From positions 1 to 18,541 of the forward strand of contig JAFUQW010000106.1 of the NCBI GenBank assembly GCA_017472115.1: DNA of 18,541 nucleotides, read 5' to 3'. The position numbers and the translations under genes are program-made. Each line of letters opens with the position of its first letter. The first letter of the stretch is position 1. Below, piece after piece: positions 7,449-15,413 of the stretch. The DNA is from Bacteroidales bacterium. GTDB taxonomy: Bacteria; Bacteroidota; Bacteroidia; Bacteroidales; UBA932. The notes under the pieces are model-generated. The model did not search any database. It saw nothing but the letters and a program-made list of their open reading frames with translations, and was not told the origin of the DNA.

Positions 7449-7823
7449 TTAAAGGTCGGTTTTCCAAAGACCGTGAAGGTTGCAGTACTCATAGACAGCA
7501 ACAGGCTTTACGTTGCATGTACATATGAATGTCTCCGGTTTGTCTTTCAAGTCGATCCGGATACCTCCGTTCTCCGTTTCAAGATAGATGAATGAGATAT
7601 GATGCTCAGTTGTCATCGGATGCGCTACGCTTCCGACCTGTACCTTGATCTTGCAGTCATCGACCCTCGTGACCACGGGTACGTGTTTCTCAAGACTTGC
7701 ATCGACAGTTCCGGGAACAAGTTCCTGCATCGGTTCCCCGCAGCATACGACAGGTACTTTGGAATCGACGAATTTCTGGATGACATTGCCGCAATGGCGG
7801 CAGCGATAGAATTTAACAGCCAT
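7449..7823 (-). CDS. dfx: Desulfoferrodoxin (two-iron-centre superoxide reductase)
   Basis: This 124-aa protein reduces superoxide to hydrogen peroxide without making oxygen, protecting an anaerobe in the cytosol. The N-terminal desulforedoxin domain has the rubredoxin-like iron site C8, C11, C27, C28 (YRCRHCG and VVCCGEP). The C-terminal neelaredoxin domain has the active iron site H47, H68, H74, C114 and H117 (EKHVP, AHPMTTEHH, EYCNLHG), and the conserved Glu-Lys pair E45-K46 that supports catalysis. Both centres are intact, so this is the two-centre class. The electron donor is normally rubredoxin, and none is visible here. It stands alone between two plus-strand genes; I find no convincing promoter motif upstream and no obvious PerR or OxyR site. 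Confidence 0.96.
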   Translation of the reverse strand: MAVKFYRCRHCGNVIQKFVDSKVPVVCCGEPMQELVPGTVDASLEKHVPVVTRVDDCKIKVQVGSVAHPMTTEHHISFIYLETENGGIRIDLKDKPETFICTCNVKPVAVYEYCNLHGLWKTDL

Positions 7824-7901
7824 GATATTATAGATTTAAATACGGCTGCAGGCTTATCAAATACCATACCTCGGCATATGTTAAAAAGTGTGTTGATAAC
7901 T

Positions 7902-7933
7902 ATTGCCTTCATCAGTCCTTCAATATATATTTA
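7902..7933 (+). promoter_or_regulatory. Possible Bacteroidota-type promoter for nrdDG
   Basis: A -33-like ATTG at 7902-7905 and a -7-like TATATTTA at 7926-7933 (one mismatch, final G to A) are spaced 20 bases apart. The predicted start is near 7939, giving a leader of about 45 bases. I looked for a paired NrdR-type box and did not find one I could defend. Confidence 0.4.
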
Positions 7934-7983
7934 ATGGATAAATTCGCGCTCTAATACCGGATAATCAAACGTAACACATAACT

Positions 7984-10095
7984 ATGAGCAGCGCAGAAAT
8001 AACCATCATCAAAAGAGACGGAAAACGTAAGGCTTTTTCAGTCGAGAAGATCAAGAACGCCATCAGGAAGGCTTTCCTTTCGGTAGGAGCATTTGCAACC
8101 GAAGAAGATCTGGTCAACATTCTTTCACATGTCAGGATTACAGAAGGAATGCATGTGGAAGATATTCAGAACCAGGTGGAAATCGCATTGATGGCAGAGC
8201 AGTATTTTGCAGTAGCCAAGGCTTATATGCTTTACCGTCAGAGACATAGCGAAGATCGTGAAGTCCGTGACCATCTTGACTTCCTTATCCAGTACTGCCA
8301 GGCTGAGAACGCAGCTACCGGAAGCAAGTATGATGCAAACGCCAACATAGAGAAGAAGAATCTCGCGACCCTTATCGGTGAGCTCCCTAAAAAGAACTTC
8401 ATCCGTCTCAACAGACGCATCCTTACGGACAGGATGAAGAAGATGTATGGCAAAGAACTATCCGACAAATATATCCGCCTGCTCAAGAATCACCACATAT
8501 ATAAGAATGACGAGACATCGCTTGCGAACTACTGCGCCAGCATCACCATGTATCCTTGGCTTCTCGAAGGTACGAAGCCGATCGGCGGCAACTCGATAGG
8601 GCCGACGAACCTGAAGTCATTCTGCGGTGGTTTCATCAACCTCGTGTTCATGGTGTCAAGCATGCTCAGCGGTGCCTGCGCGACTCCAGAGTTCCTGATG
8701 TACATGAACTATTTCATCGGTAAGGAATACGGCCTTGACTATTGGCAGAACCCGGACAGACAGGTTGACATGTCTGCAAAGAAACGCACGATGGACAAAG
8801 TCATAACTGATTGTTTCGAGCAGATCGTTTACTCAATCAACCAGCCTACAGGTGCCCGTAACTTCCAGGCTGTGTTCTGGAACATATCATACTATGACCG
8901 ATTCTATTTCGAAAGCATTTTCGGCGAATTCCGTTTCCCTGACGGCAGTAAGCCTGACTGGGACGGCCTTTCATGGCTCCAGAAGAGATTCATGAAGTGG
9001 TTCAATGCAGAGCGTCTCAAGACTCCTCTCACATTCCCTGTAGAGACAATGGCACTCCTTACAGAAGGAAACGAAGTCAGGGACAAGGAGTGGGGAGATT
9101 TCACTGCAGAGATGTATTCTGAAGGCCACTCTTTCTTCACCTACATGAGCGACAATGCAGACTCGCTTGCTTCATGCTGCCGTCTGCGTAACGAGATCCA
9201 GGACAACGGATTCAGCTACACCCTCGGAGCCGGCGGAGTATCGACAGGATCGAAGAGTGTGCTTACCATCAACCTTAACCGATGCATCCAGTATGCCGTC
9301 AAGAACGGCCAGGATTATATGACATATCTCGCAGAGGTTGTCGATCTTGTGCATAAGGTCCAGCTCGCATACGACGAGAATCTCAAGTCACTCCAGGCTC
9401 AGGGCATGCTGCCTCTCTTTGATGCCGGATTCATCAACATAGGCCGCCAGTACCTTACAGTCGGCATCAACGGCCTTGTGGAGGCTGCTGAATTCCTTGG
9501 CCTGCAGATCAACGACAACCCTGACTACACGAAATTCGTTCAGGAGACACTCGGACTCATCGAAGAATACAACAAGAAATACCGCACCAAGACGACCCTC
9601 TTCAACTGCGAGATGATTCCTGCTGAAAATGTGGGTGTAAAGCACGCGAAATGGGATAGGGAGGACGGATATGCAGTGCCTCGTGACTGCTATAACAGCT
9701 ATTTCTACATCGTGGAGGACCAGTCTCTCAACATCATCGACAAGATGCGTCTGCACGGACGCAAATACATCGAGCATCTCACCGGAGGATCTGCACTTCA
9801 CCTCAATCTCGAAGAGCATCTTTCAAAGGCACAGTATGCCCAGCTCCTCAGGGTGGCGGCTCAGGAAGGCTGCAACTATTTCACCTTCAACATTCCTAAC
9901 ACCATCTGCAACAGCTGTGGACACATCAGCAAGCACTACCTTAAGCAGTGTCCTCACTGTCAGAGCGAAGATATTGACTATCTGACCCGTATCATCGGTT
10001 ACATGAAGCGTGTCAGCAACTTCTCGATGGCTCGTCAGGAAGAGGCCGCCAGACGTTACTACCATCACAACGACGCCAAGCAGCCTGTATGCTAA
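7984..10095 (+). CDS. nrdD: Anaerobic (class III) ribonucleoside-triphosphate reductase, glycyl-radical subunit
   Basis: This 703-aa enzyme reduces ribonucleotides to deoxyribonucleotides without oxygen, using a stable glycyl radical installed by NrdG. Residues about 5-95 form an ATP-cone (IIKRDGKRKAFSVEKI), which senses ATP/dATP for overall activity control. The large barrel domain follows. The C-terminal zinc site has C642, C645, C656 and C659 (CNSCG and CPHC). The radical glycine is most likely G672 in RIIGYMKRVSNFS; the sequence around it is less like the E. coli RVxGYL form. An adjacent Cys pair, C398-C399 (LASCCRLRN), lies in the segment expected to hold the active-site finger loop. Such a pair fits a thiol-reduced rather than formate-reduced enzyme, but that is inference. 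nrdG overlaps the end by 7 bases, so both are co-expressed. Confidence 0.95.
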   Translation: MSSAEITIIKRDGKRKAFSVEKIKNAIRKAFLSVGAFATEEDLVNILSHVRITEGMHVEDIQNQVEIALMAEQYFAVAKAYMLYRQRHSEDREVRDHLDFLIQYCQAENAATGSKYDANANIEKKNLATLIGELPKKNFIRLNRRILTDRMKKMYGKELSDKYIRLLKNHHIYKNDETSLANYCASITMYPWLLEGTKPIGGNSIGPTNLKSFCGGFINLVFMVSSMLSGACATPEFLMYMNYFIGKEYGLDYWQNPDRQVDMSAKKRTMDKVITDCFEQIVYSINQPTGARNFQAVFWNISYYDRFYFESIFGEFRFPDGSKPDWDGLSWLQKRFMKWFNAERLKTPLTFPVETMALLTEGNEVRDKEWGDFTAEMYSEGHSFFTYMSDNADSLASCCRLRNEIQDNGFSYTLGAGGVSTGSKSVLTINLNRCIQYAVKNGQDYMTYLAEVVDLVHKVQLAYDENLKSLQAQGMLPLFDAGFINIGRQYLTVGINGLVEAAEFLGLQINDNPDYTKFVQETLGLIEEYNKKYRTKTTLFNCEMIPAENVGVKHAKWDREDGYAVPRDCYNSYFYIVEDQSLNIIDKMRLHGRKYIEHLTGGSALHLNLEEHLSKAQYAQLLRVAAQEGCNYFTFNIPNTICNSCGHISKHYLKQCPHCQSEDIDYLTRIIGYMKRVSNFSMARQEEAARRYYHHNDAKQPVC

Positions 10096-10547
10096 GATGC
10101 TACAGTTACGATATTGTCTGCCAGGAGATCCCCGACGAGATCAGCCTGGCAGTCAATATATCCGGATGTCCCAACAGATGTCCGGGATGCCATAGTCCCT
10201 GGCTATGGTCAGATGAAGGGGAACCGATGACAGATGAATTCATAGAATGCCTTATAGGGAAGTATTCCGCTGCCATCACATGCTTCTGCTTCATGGGAGG
10301 AGATGCCGAACCTGCCGAAATCGAGCGTTTCTGCCGTCTTGTCAAGGCGAAGTACCCGGGAATGAAGACCGCATGGTATTCGGGGCGGGAATGTCTATCT
10401 GAAGGATTTGATGCTGTAGTGCTGGACTATCTGAAACTCGGCCCTTACATAGAAGCCCTCGGAGGCCTCAAGTCACCGACAACAAATCAGAAACTCTACA
10501 GGATCCTCCCTGACGGAGAATATCAGGACATACGCTCAATGCTTTAG
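10089..10547 (+). CDS. nrdG: Anaerobic ribonucleotide reductase activating protein (radical SAM)
   Basis: This 152-aa radical-SAM activase uses a [4Fe-4S] cluster and S-adenosylmethionine to place the glycyl radical on NrdD. The cluster motif is C27-x3-C31-x2-C34 (GCPNRCPGCHS), followed by the Gly-rich SAM-contact segment FMGGDAEP and the family C-terminal signature GPYIEALGGLKSPTTNQKLYR. The ATG at 10089 lies inside the last codons of nrdD and is the only start in this frame that keeps the N-terminal strand, so translation is probably coupled. Length is normal for NrdG. No electron donor gene is adjacent. Confidence 0.96.
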   Translation: MLRCYSYDIVCQEIPDEISLAVNISGCPNRCPGCHSPWLWSDEGEPMTDEFIECLIGKYSAAITCFCFMGGDAEPAEIERFCRLVKAKYPGMKTAWYSGRECLSEGFDAVVLDYLKLGPYIEALGGLKSPTTNQKLYRILPDGEYQDIRSML

Positions 10548-10576
10548 TTGACCTTAGTACTCCAAATTTGTCCATA

Positions 10577-10600
10577 CCGCACCATTAATATTTGGGGCGG
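10577..10600 (+). terminator. Possible weak terminator after nrdG
   Basis: An imperfect 7-bp stem, CCGCACC (10577-10583) with GGGGCGG (10594-10600), has one A/G mismatch and a 10-base AT loop, and is followed by a T-rich tract (cattttatttg). It overlaps the proposed -33 element of the next gene, so the two readings compete for the same bases. Confidence 0.35.
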
Positions 10601-10622
10601 CATTTTATTTGTCGTATATTCG
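10591..10622 (+). promoter_or_regulatory. Possible Bacteroidota-type promoter for the cytoplasmic amylase
   Basis: There is a -33 TTTG at 10591-10594 and a -7 TATATTCG at 10615-10622, one mismatch from TAnnTTTG, spaced 20 bases. The predicted start is near 10628, giving a leader of about 60 bases before ATG 10689. Confidence 0.45.
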
Positions 10623-10688
10623 CGCCGGATTTCTTGCGGCTTGATCATTACGCCTGAATCCGTCATACAACTATAACTACGCGATATA

Positions 10689-12356
10689 ATGAATTCAAAA
10701 CCAATAATCTATCAGATTCTTCCACGTCTGTGGGGCAATGACAGACAGCAGCTTGTTCAGAATGGAACTCTTTCGGAAAACGGTACCGGACGATTCTCCG
10801 ACATAGACACTGACACACTTGATTATCTAAAGTGGTTAGGATGCAGCCATGTCTGGTTTACAGGAGTGCTCAGACATTCCACACAGGAATCAGAACAGGG
10901 ATGCATGCCCTCTCATCCTCAGTTTGTCAAAGGAAAAGCAGGCTCACCTTACGCCATATGCGACTATTATGATGTAAATCCTTATCTCGCAGACAATCCG
11001 TCACTGAGAATCGAGGAATTTGAAGCACTTTTAGGCAGGACTCATTCAGCCGGACTTAAGGCGATCATCGACTTTGTACCGAATCACGTTTCAAGGGATT
11101 ATGGAAAGGTCAGTCCGAGACCGGGACATCCGGTACTCGGTGCCGATGATGACAAGTCCGTCCATTGGAAATCCGAAAACGACTTCTATTATTATCCCGG
11201 ACAATGCCTGACCCTTCCGAATGAAGCACCGGAAGGCATGGATGCTTACCATGAGTGCCCGGCCATGGCCACAGGAAACAACTGCTACAATCCAAATCCG
11301 GGCGTAAACGACTGGTATGAAACTGTAAAGATCAATTACGGAGACTCTCATACCTCTACCTGGGACAAGATGCTGGACATCCTTCTGTATTGGGCCGGGA
11401 AGGGAGTTGACGGCTTCAGATGCGATATGGTGGAGCTTGTACCACCGGAATTCATGAAATGGGTCATAGCAGAAGTCAAGAAGCAGTATCCTTCCGTGAT
11501 TTTCATTGCTGAAGTATATAAGAAAGATCTCTACAGAGAATATGTACGCAATGTAGGATTCGACTACCTATATGACAAGTCGGGACTTTACGACACGATG
11601 AGGACCGTCATCGAGAAGAACGTCAACGATAACGGAATGCCTGTAGAACTATGGCAGTCTGCCACAGGCATAACACGAAACTGGCAGTTCCTCAGCGATC
11701 TTCAGCCATACATGTTGAATTTCCTTGAGAATCATGACGAGCACAGATTCGCCTCAGACTTCTTCGGAAAGGATGCTCGGAACACCTTTGCTCCACTCCA
11801 TGTGTCATTACTGCTCAATACGGCTCCTTTCATGATTTATTTCGGTGAAGAGATAGGGGAGAAAGGAATGGATGCGGAAGGATTCAGCGGCCTGAACGGA
11901 CGCACTACGATATTTGACTGGTGGAGTGTTGAATCCTTGACGAGACTCAGGAAAATGATTTCTTCCGGATCCTACAGGACAATGGATATACAAAAGATCA
12001 CCGATGCAGGATTGAATGAAGATGAAGCAGAAATCTTCTGCCGTTTCGCTGAGCTGATCCGCCTGGCCTCTGCTGATGTTGCAATAGGTAAAGGCACTAC
12101 TTATGACTTATGCTATTGCAATTATTCATCAGACGGCTTCGACAAGAACAGGCATTTCGCTTTTCTAAGAGACTATGAAGAGCATACTCTGCTTATCGTT
12201 GCGAATTTCTCGCAGATTGAAGCAAATATGAAGATAATGATTCCGGAACACGCCTTTGAATGGATGGGCATTCCGGTTTCACCCGATCTTTATCCGGGTA
12301 AGACTTTCGAGATCACCATTCCACCAATGGATGGAAGAGTCATTTCGCTGTTTTAG
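10689..12356 (+). CDS. Cytoplasmic GH13 alpha-amylase-family enzyme
   Basis: This 555-aa protein has no signal peptide (it begins MNSKPIIYQILPRLWG) and should work in the cytosol on imported or stored alpha-glucans. GH13 regions are clear: DFVPNH (region I), nucleophile D246 in DGFRCDMVE, acid/base E275 in FIAEVY, and transition-state Asp D350 in LENHDEHR. The block HSTQESEQ...GKAGSPYAICDYYDVNPYLA is shared, from memory, with uncharacterised Bacteroidales amylases, possibly subfamily GH13_46; I cannot confirm the subfamily. A segment between beta strands 3 and 4 (about 140-215, rich in Tyr/Asn/Asp) is a long B-domain-like insertion. The C-terminal all-beta domain ends PPMDGRVISLF. It converges on the receiver/ATP-grasp gene with a shared hairpin. 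GH13 is sure; product specificity is not. Confidence 0.92.
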   Translation: MNSKPIIYQILPRLWGNDRQQLVQNGTLSENGTGRFSDIDTDTLDYLKWLGCSHVWFTGVLRHSTQESEQGCMPSHPQFVKGKAGSPYAICDYYDVNPYLADNPSLRIEEFEALLGRTHSAGLKAIIDFVPNHVSRDYGKVSPRPGHPVLGADDDKSVHWKSENDFYYYPGQCLTLPNEAPEGMDAYHECPAMATGNNCYNPNPGVNDWYETVKINYGDSHTSTWDKMLDILLYWAGKGVDGFRCDMVELVPPEFMKWVIAEVKKQYPSVIFIAEVYKKDLYREYVRNVGFDYLYDKSGLYDTMRTVIEKNVNDNGMPVELWQSATGITRNWQFLSDLQPYMLNFLENHDEHRFASDFFGKDARNTFAPLHVSLLLNTAPFMIYFGEEIGEKGMDAEGFSGLNGRTTIFDWWSVESLTRLRKMISSGSYRTMDIQKITDAGLNEDEAEIFCRFAELIRLASADVAIGKGTTYDLCYCNYSSDGFDKNRHFAFLRDYEEHTLLIVANFSQIEANMKIMIPEHAFEWMGIPVSPDLYPGKTFEITIPPMDGRVISLF

Positions 12357-12368
12357 AGACCAAAAACC

Positions 12369-12411
12369 CGTCTAACAAAAATGTTATACCGTTTAACATT
12401 TTTGTTAGACG
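12369..12411. terminator. 18-bp perfect hairpin between convergent amylase and receiver/ATP-grasp genes
   Basis: The left arm 12369-12386 and right arm 12394-12411 are perfect complements over 18 bp, around the 7-base loop TACCGTT. The arms start CGTCTAACAAAAATG and so carry A5 on one strand and T5 on the other. The position between the two stop codons (12356 and 12432) fits a bidirectional terminator, though the stem is unusually AT-rich and long. Confidence 0.65.
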
Positions 12412-12431
12412 AGTTGATTTATAACGAATTA

Positions 12432-15413
12432 TCAAAATCCGACAATCGCTTTATTCGATGAACGGTCAATAAAACCTGCCAAGCCTGACGGAGCCTTGTA
12501 AAGCTTGACGAAAGCCCCGTCCGAAACGCATTCCATGGCAGAAATGACCGTTTCGTCAATAAATCCGTCACGGTTCACGGTATCTATGGTCAGATAACCG
12601 ACCCCGAGCGATGTAATGTTCTGGAAGAAATGAGTTCCCTGACTCGGTTCGATCTGAAATCCGGGTATTGCTGTCTCGACGATCATTTTCGCTTCAGAGA
12701 TGTCACTCCACAAGACTGGTATTCCAAGCCAAGGATCGGATGAACCCCAGCGTCCGGGACCTATCAGAAGATATGAGGCTCCTTCACGTTTCAGTTTCGC
12801 ATTCAGTTCTGAAATTTCTGAAGCCATTTCCCTGGTTCTCGAACTGTCGAATGACAGTGACGGTACATGAATGATATAGTCGATGCCTTCTATGAATCCA
12901 GAGCCAAGTGCCTTTCCGGATTTCAGCACTACAGTAGAAAGATCTTCCGCCACTTTTTCGTAGGATGTGGTGCTGTCCTCGGAAAATTCTCCGACAGGGC
13001 GTACCTGCAGAAGTTTGAGATCGAGTCCCTTACAATTGTTGTCTGAGAATACATCAGCTGCAAACTCCATTTCTATATCGCACATCAGCTCTTTCCTGCA
13101 GATTTCCATCAGTTCTTTCAATATCTGGGCGAGAGGATAGCGTCCGTACTTCAGGATAGCATCAAATGAAACGACACGAGGTCCCTTGACTGTGATTCCG
13201 GGAACCATCCTGTTGTTTTCAATACTGAATGTAGAAGCGACAAGTTCCGGATAAGGGAAATGCTCAAGAACTTCAGTGACCTGAGGATTAGCCAGATTGA
13301 TACCTTCATTTCTTGAAATCTTGAAAGCACCGGGTCGCAGGTCAAGGGCAAACATCTGCTTCTGTGTGTCGCGCAAGGCGAGTTTAGGATCTGACAGCTG
13401 GAGAATCTTTTTAGGATACTTGGGACTGAATCTGAGTGATTTGCCACCGTCAACAACTGTCTTGCCCAAACCGAAGGCCATATCGACAACTCCATCTTCA
13501 GGTTTCTCACTGCCGATAGGATAGAAATTGACCGAACGGGCAACACCGGAAAGCATTGGATAATAGAGACCGTCATGTTCCGAACCGCAGATGCTCTGCA
13601 CGACTACGGCCATTTTTTCCTCGCTCAGAAGATTTGCTGTTGTCTGGATATAAGTCCTGCTGCCGTTGTAGAACACCGATGCATAGACACTCTTTATCGC
13701 CTTTCCCAACATTCGAAGCATCTGATCCCTGTTTTCCACAAACGGAATCATATAGGTCGAATATACGCCGGCAAACGGCTGATAGCTGCTGTCCTCAAGT
13801 TTTGAACTTGAACGCACGGCAAGAGGGGAACGTGTTGACTCAACAAAAGCTCTGAGCTGCTCGACCAGGCCCTCAGGAAGTCGCGAGGACACAAATTCCG
13901 AAAGCACCTCTTCATCTGAGATTTCCGAATCAATTACATATTGAAGGTCATTTTCTAATATGAACTGATCGAAATAATCAGTTCCGATGACGACTGTACG
14001 CGGTATGGAGATTCTGACACCCGGATATCTGTTGGAAAGGTCGTATTTATATATCAAGTTGTTAAGGAACGCGAGTCCTCGAGCCTTTCCGCCAAGAGAG
14101 CCTTCACCCATTCGTGAAAACCAGATATGTCTGCCATAGGAATCGGCATTGAAATGTGCGATCACTCCGCGTCCTGTGAGGGCATGAAAATCATGGATCT
14201 GCTGTGACACATAGGATCTCAGTTCCTCCGTATTGGCGAAGTGGCTTTCAAGGACAGTCTTGAAAGTGGAACCTAATGAGAATAGTCCTCTGGCCATGAA
14301 CCACTTGGAAAGCATATTCTTGGAAGTCGCACCCAAAAGCACTTCATCGGGCACAGCCCTCATAAGGTTCTCCAGTTCCTTGAGATTCGCTGCGCGGCCA
14401 TATTCCGTCTTGTCAGGATTCCTGAAAATAAAGTCACCGAACGCAAATTCCTCTTTAATGAAATCGGACAGCTGAAGCATCAACGTCTTAGAGTATTTCC
14501 TTAAGAAACCCACCTTAAGTTCTTCAGCCACAGCTGCGATGCTTTCCTGGGACGATTGCAGGAGAATAGGCATCATCGGATCATCTTTCCTGATGTGCTT
14601 AACCAGTTCAATTCCTGCATCCAGCTTTTCCTTGTCCGCGCCATCGTCTTTATGTACAGCAAATCCGACATCGGAAATGACCCCCAACAGATTGGTTTTA
14701 TATTTTTCATACATCTGCATGGCATCCTCAAGATTTGTTGCAAGAAGAATCTTGGGACGGGATCGTTTCATGAATTTACGTTGCTGCTCATTCAGGGTCT
14801 CCTTCAGGAATTCGGCACTTTGCTTAAGAATCATCTTATAAAGTTCCGGCAGATATGTGGAATAATATCTTACGTTATCTTCCACTAAAAGGATAGCCTG
14901 GACTCCTACATGGAGAATATCATGCTCCGAGTTCTTGAGATCCTCGAAAAGTTTGATGATTGCGACTATAAGGTCGGCATTTCCATGCCAGCTGAACATG
15001 TAATCAATGGCTGTCGTATCCTGGAGGGCAAGTCGTCTATATACCTCTTTCGAGAAGTGAGTCAGGAGCACGAATGGCAGTCCCGGACGCTCTCTCTTCA
15101 TATCCGAAGCCAGTCTGAACGTATCTTTGTCACCTACATTATACATGCTGATGACCATATCTATACCTGCTACCGTATTGAATACTTCGCGTGCTTCAGC
15201 AGATGTCTGTACCCAAATGAATTTAGGAGGATTGCTCAGATTCAGATCGACATATTCTCTGTATATCTGATTCTCGATCTGTCCGTCTTCTTCAAGGATG
15301 AATGCGTCATAGTTGCTGCATATCATCAGAATCTTCCTGATTCTGAAATTAATGAGTGACTCATTCCCATTGTCACGATGGCTATTGAGAACAACAGGTT
15401 CTTTCATATTCAT
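12432..15413 (-). CDS. Tandem receiver domains fused to a PEP-synthase-type ATP-grasp domain (orphan, no swivel or PEP barrel)
   Basis: This 993-aa soluble protein belongs to a Bacteroidota group usually labelled PEP/pyruvate-binding or PEP-synthase-like. Residues about 25-160 form a receiver-like fold without the acidic pair or acceptor Asp (KILMICSNYD, DMVISMYN). Residues about 172-325 form a second receiver with E178-D179 (LLVEDN), likely acceptor D248 (GVISDVG) and K306, plus an extra helical insertion at about 190-220. A linker follows to about 425. The ATP-grasp core is recognisable at GGKARGLAFL (441-450), AVRSSSKLEDSSYQPFAG (532-549), the likely metal-binding D779/E781/E783, and LLQVRPV (801-807). 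The phosphohistidine swivel domain (GGxTxH) and the PEP/pyruvate TIM barrel are both absent. The C-terminal part (about 880-993) has GPGRWGSSDPWLGIPV and PSQGTHFFQN, which I cannot assign. Its start overlaps the methyltransferase stop (ATGA), so the two are translationally coupled. Inferred role: phosphorelay-controlled ATP-dependent enzyme or nucleotide sensor. Confidence 0.85.
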   Translation of the reverse strand: MNMKEPVVLNSHRDNGNESLINFRIRKILMICSNYDAFILEEDGQIENQIYREYVDLNLSNPPKFIWVQTSAEAREVFNTVAGIDMVISMYNVGDKDTFRLASDMKRERPGLPFVLLTHFSKEVYRRLALQDTTAIDYMFSWHGNADLIVAIIKLFEDLKNSEHDILHVGVQAILLVEDNVRYYSTYLPELYKMILKQSAEFLKETLNEQQRKFMKRSRPKILLATNLEDAMQMYEKYKTNLLGVISDVGFAVHKDDGADKEKLDAGIELVKHIRKDDPMMPILLQSSQESIAAVAEELKVGFLRKYSKTLMLQLSDFIKEEFAFGDFIFRNPDKTEYGRAANLKELENLMRAVPDEVLLGATSKNMLSKWFMARGLFSLGSTFKTVLESHFANTEELRSYVSQQIHDFHALTGRGVIAHFNADSYGRHIWFSRMGEGSLGGKARGLAFLNNLIYKYDLSNRYPGVRISIPRTVVIGTDYFDQFILENDLQYVIDSEISDEEVLSEFVSSRLPEGLVEQLRAFVESTRSPLAVRSSSKLEDSSYQPFAGVYSTYMIPFVENRDQMLRMLGKAIKSVYASVFYNGSRTYIQTTANLLSEEKMAVVVQSICGSEHDGLYYPMLSGVARSVNFYPIGSEKPEDGVVDMAFGLGKTVVDGGKSLRFSPKYPKKILQLSDPKLALRDTQKQMFALDLRPGAFKISRNEGINLANPQVTEVLEHFPYPELVASTFSIENNRMVPGITVKGPRVVSFDAILKYGRYPLAQILKELMEICRKELMCDIEMEFAADVFSDNNCKGLDLKLLQVRPVGEFSEDSTTSYEKVAEDLSTVVLKSGKALGSGFIEGIDYIIHVPSLSFDSSRTREMASEISELNAKLKREGASYLLIGPGRWGSSDPWLGIPVLWSDISEAKMIVETAIPGFQIEPSQGTHFFQNITSLGVGYLTIDTVNRDGFIDETVISAMECVSDGAFVKLYKAPSGLAGFIDRSSNKAIVGF

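Noticed and set aside
9388..9819. 143-aa minus-strand frame inside nrdD
   Set aside because: Antisense shadow of a conserved catalytic domain with no independent signals.
12369..12411. Long palindrome considered as a phage or transposon attachment end
   Set aside because: No integrase, transposase or flanking direct repeat nearby, and it sits between two stop codons where a terminator is expected.
14910..15359. 149-aa plus-strand frame inside the receiver region
   Set aside because: Antisense to the conserved receiver domains, with no promoter or family pattern.
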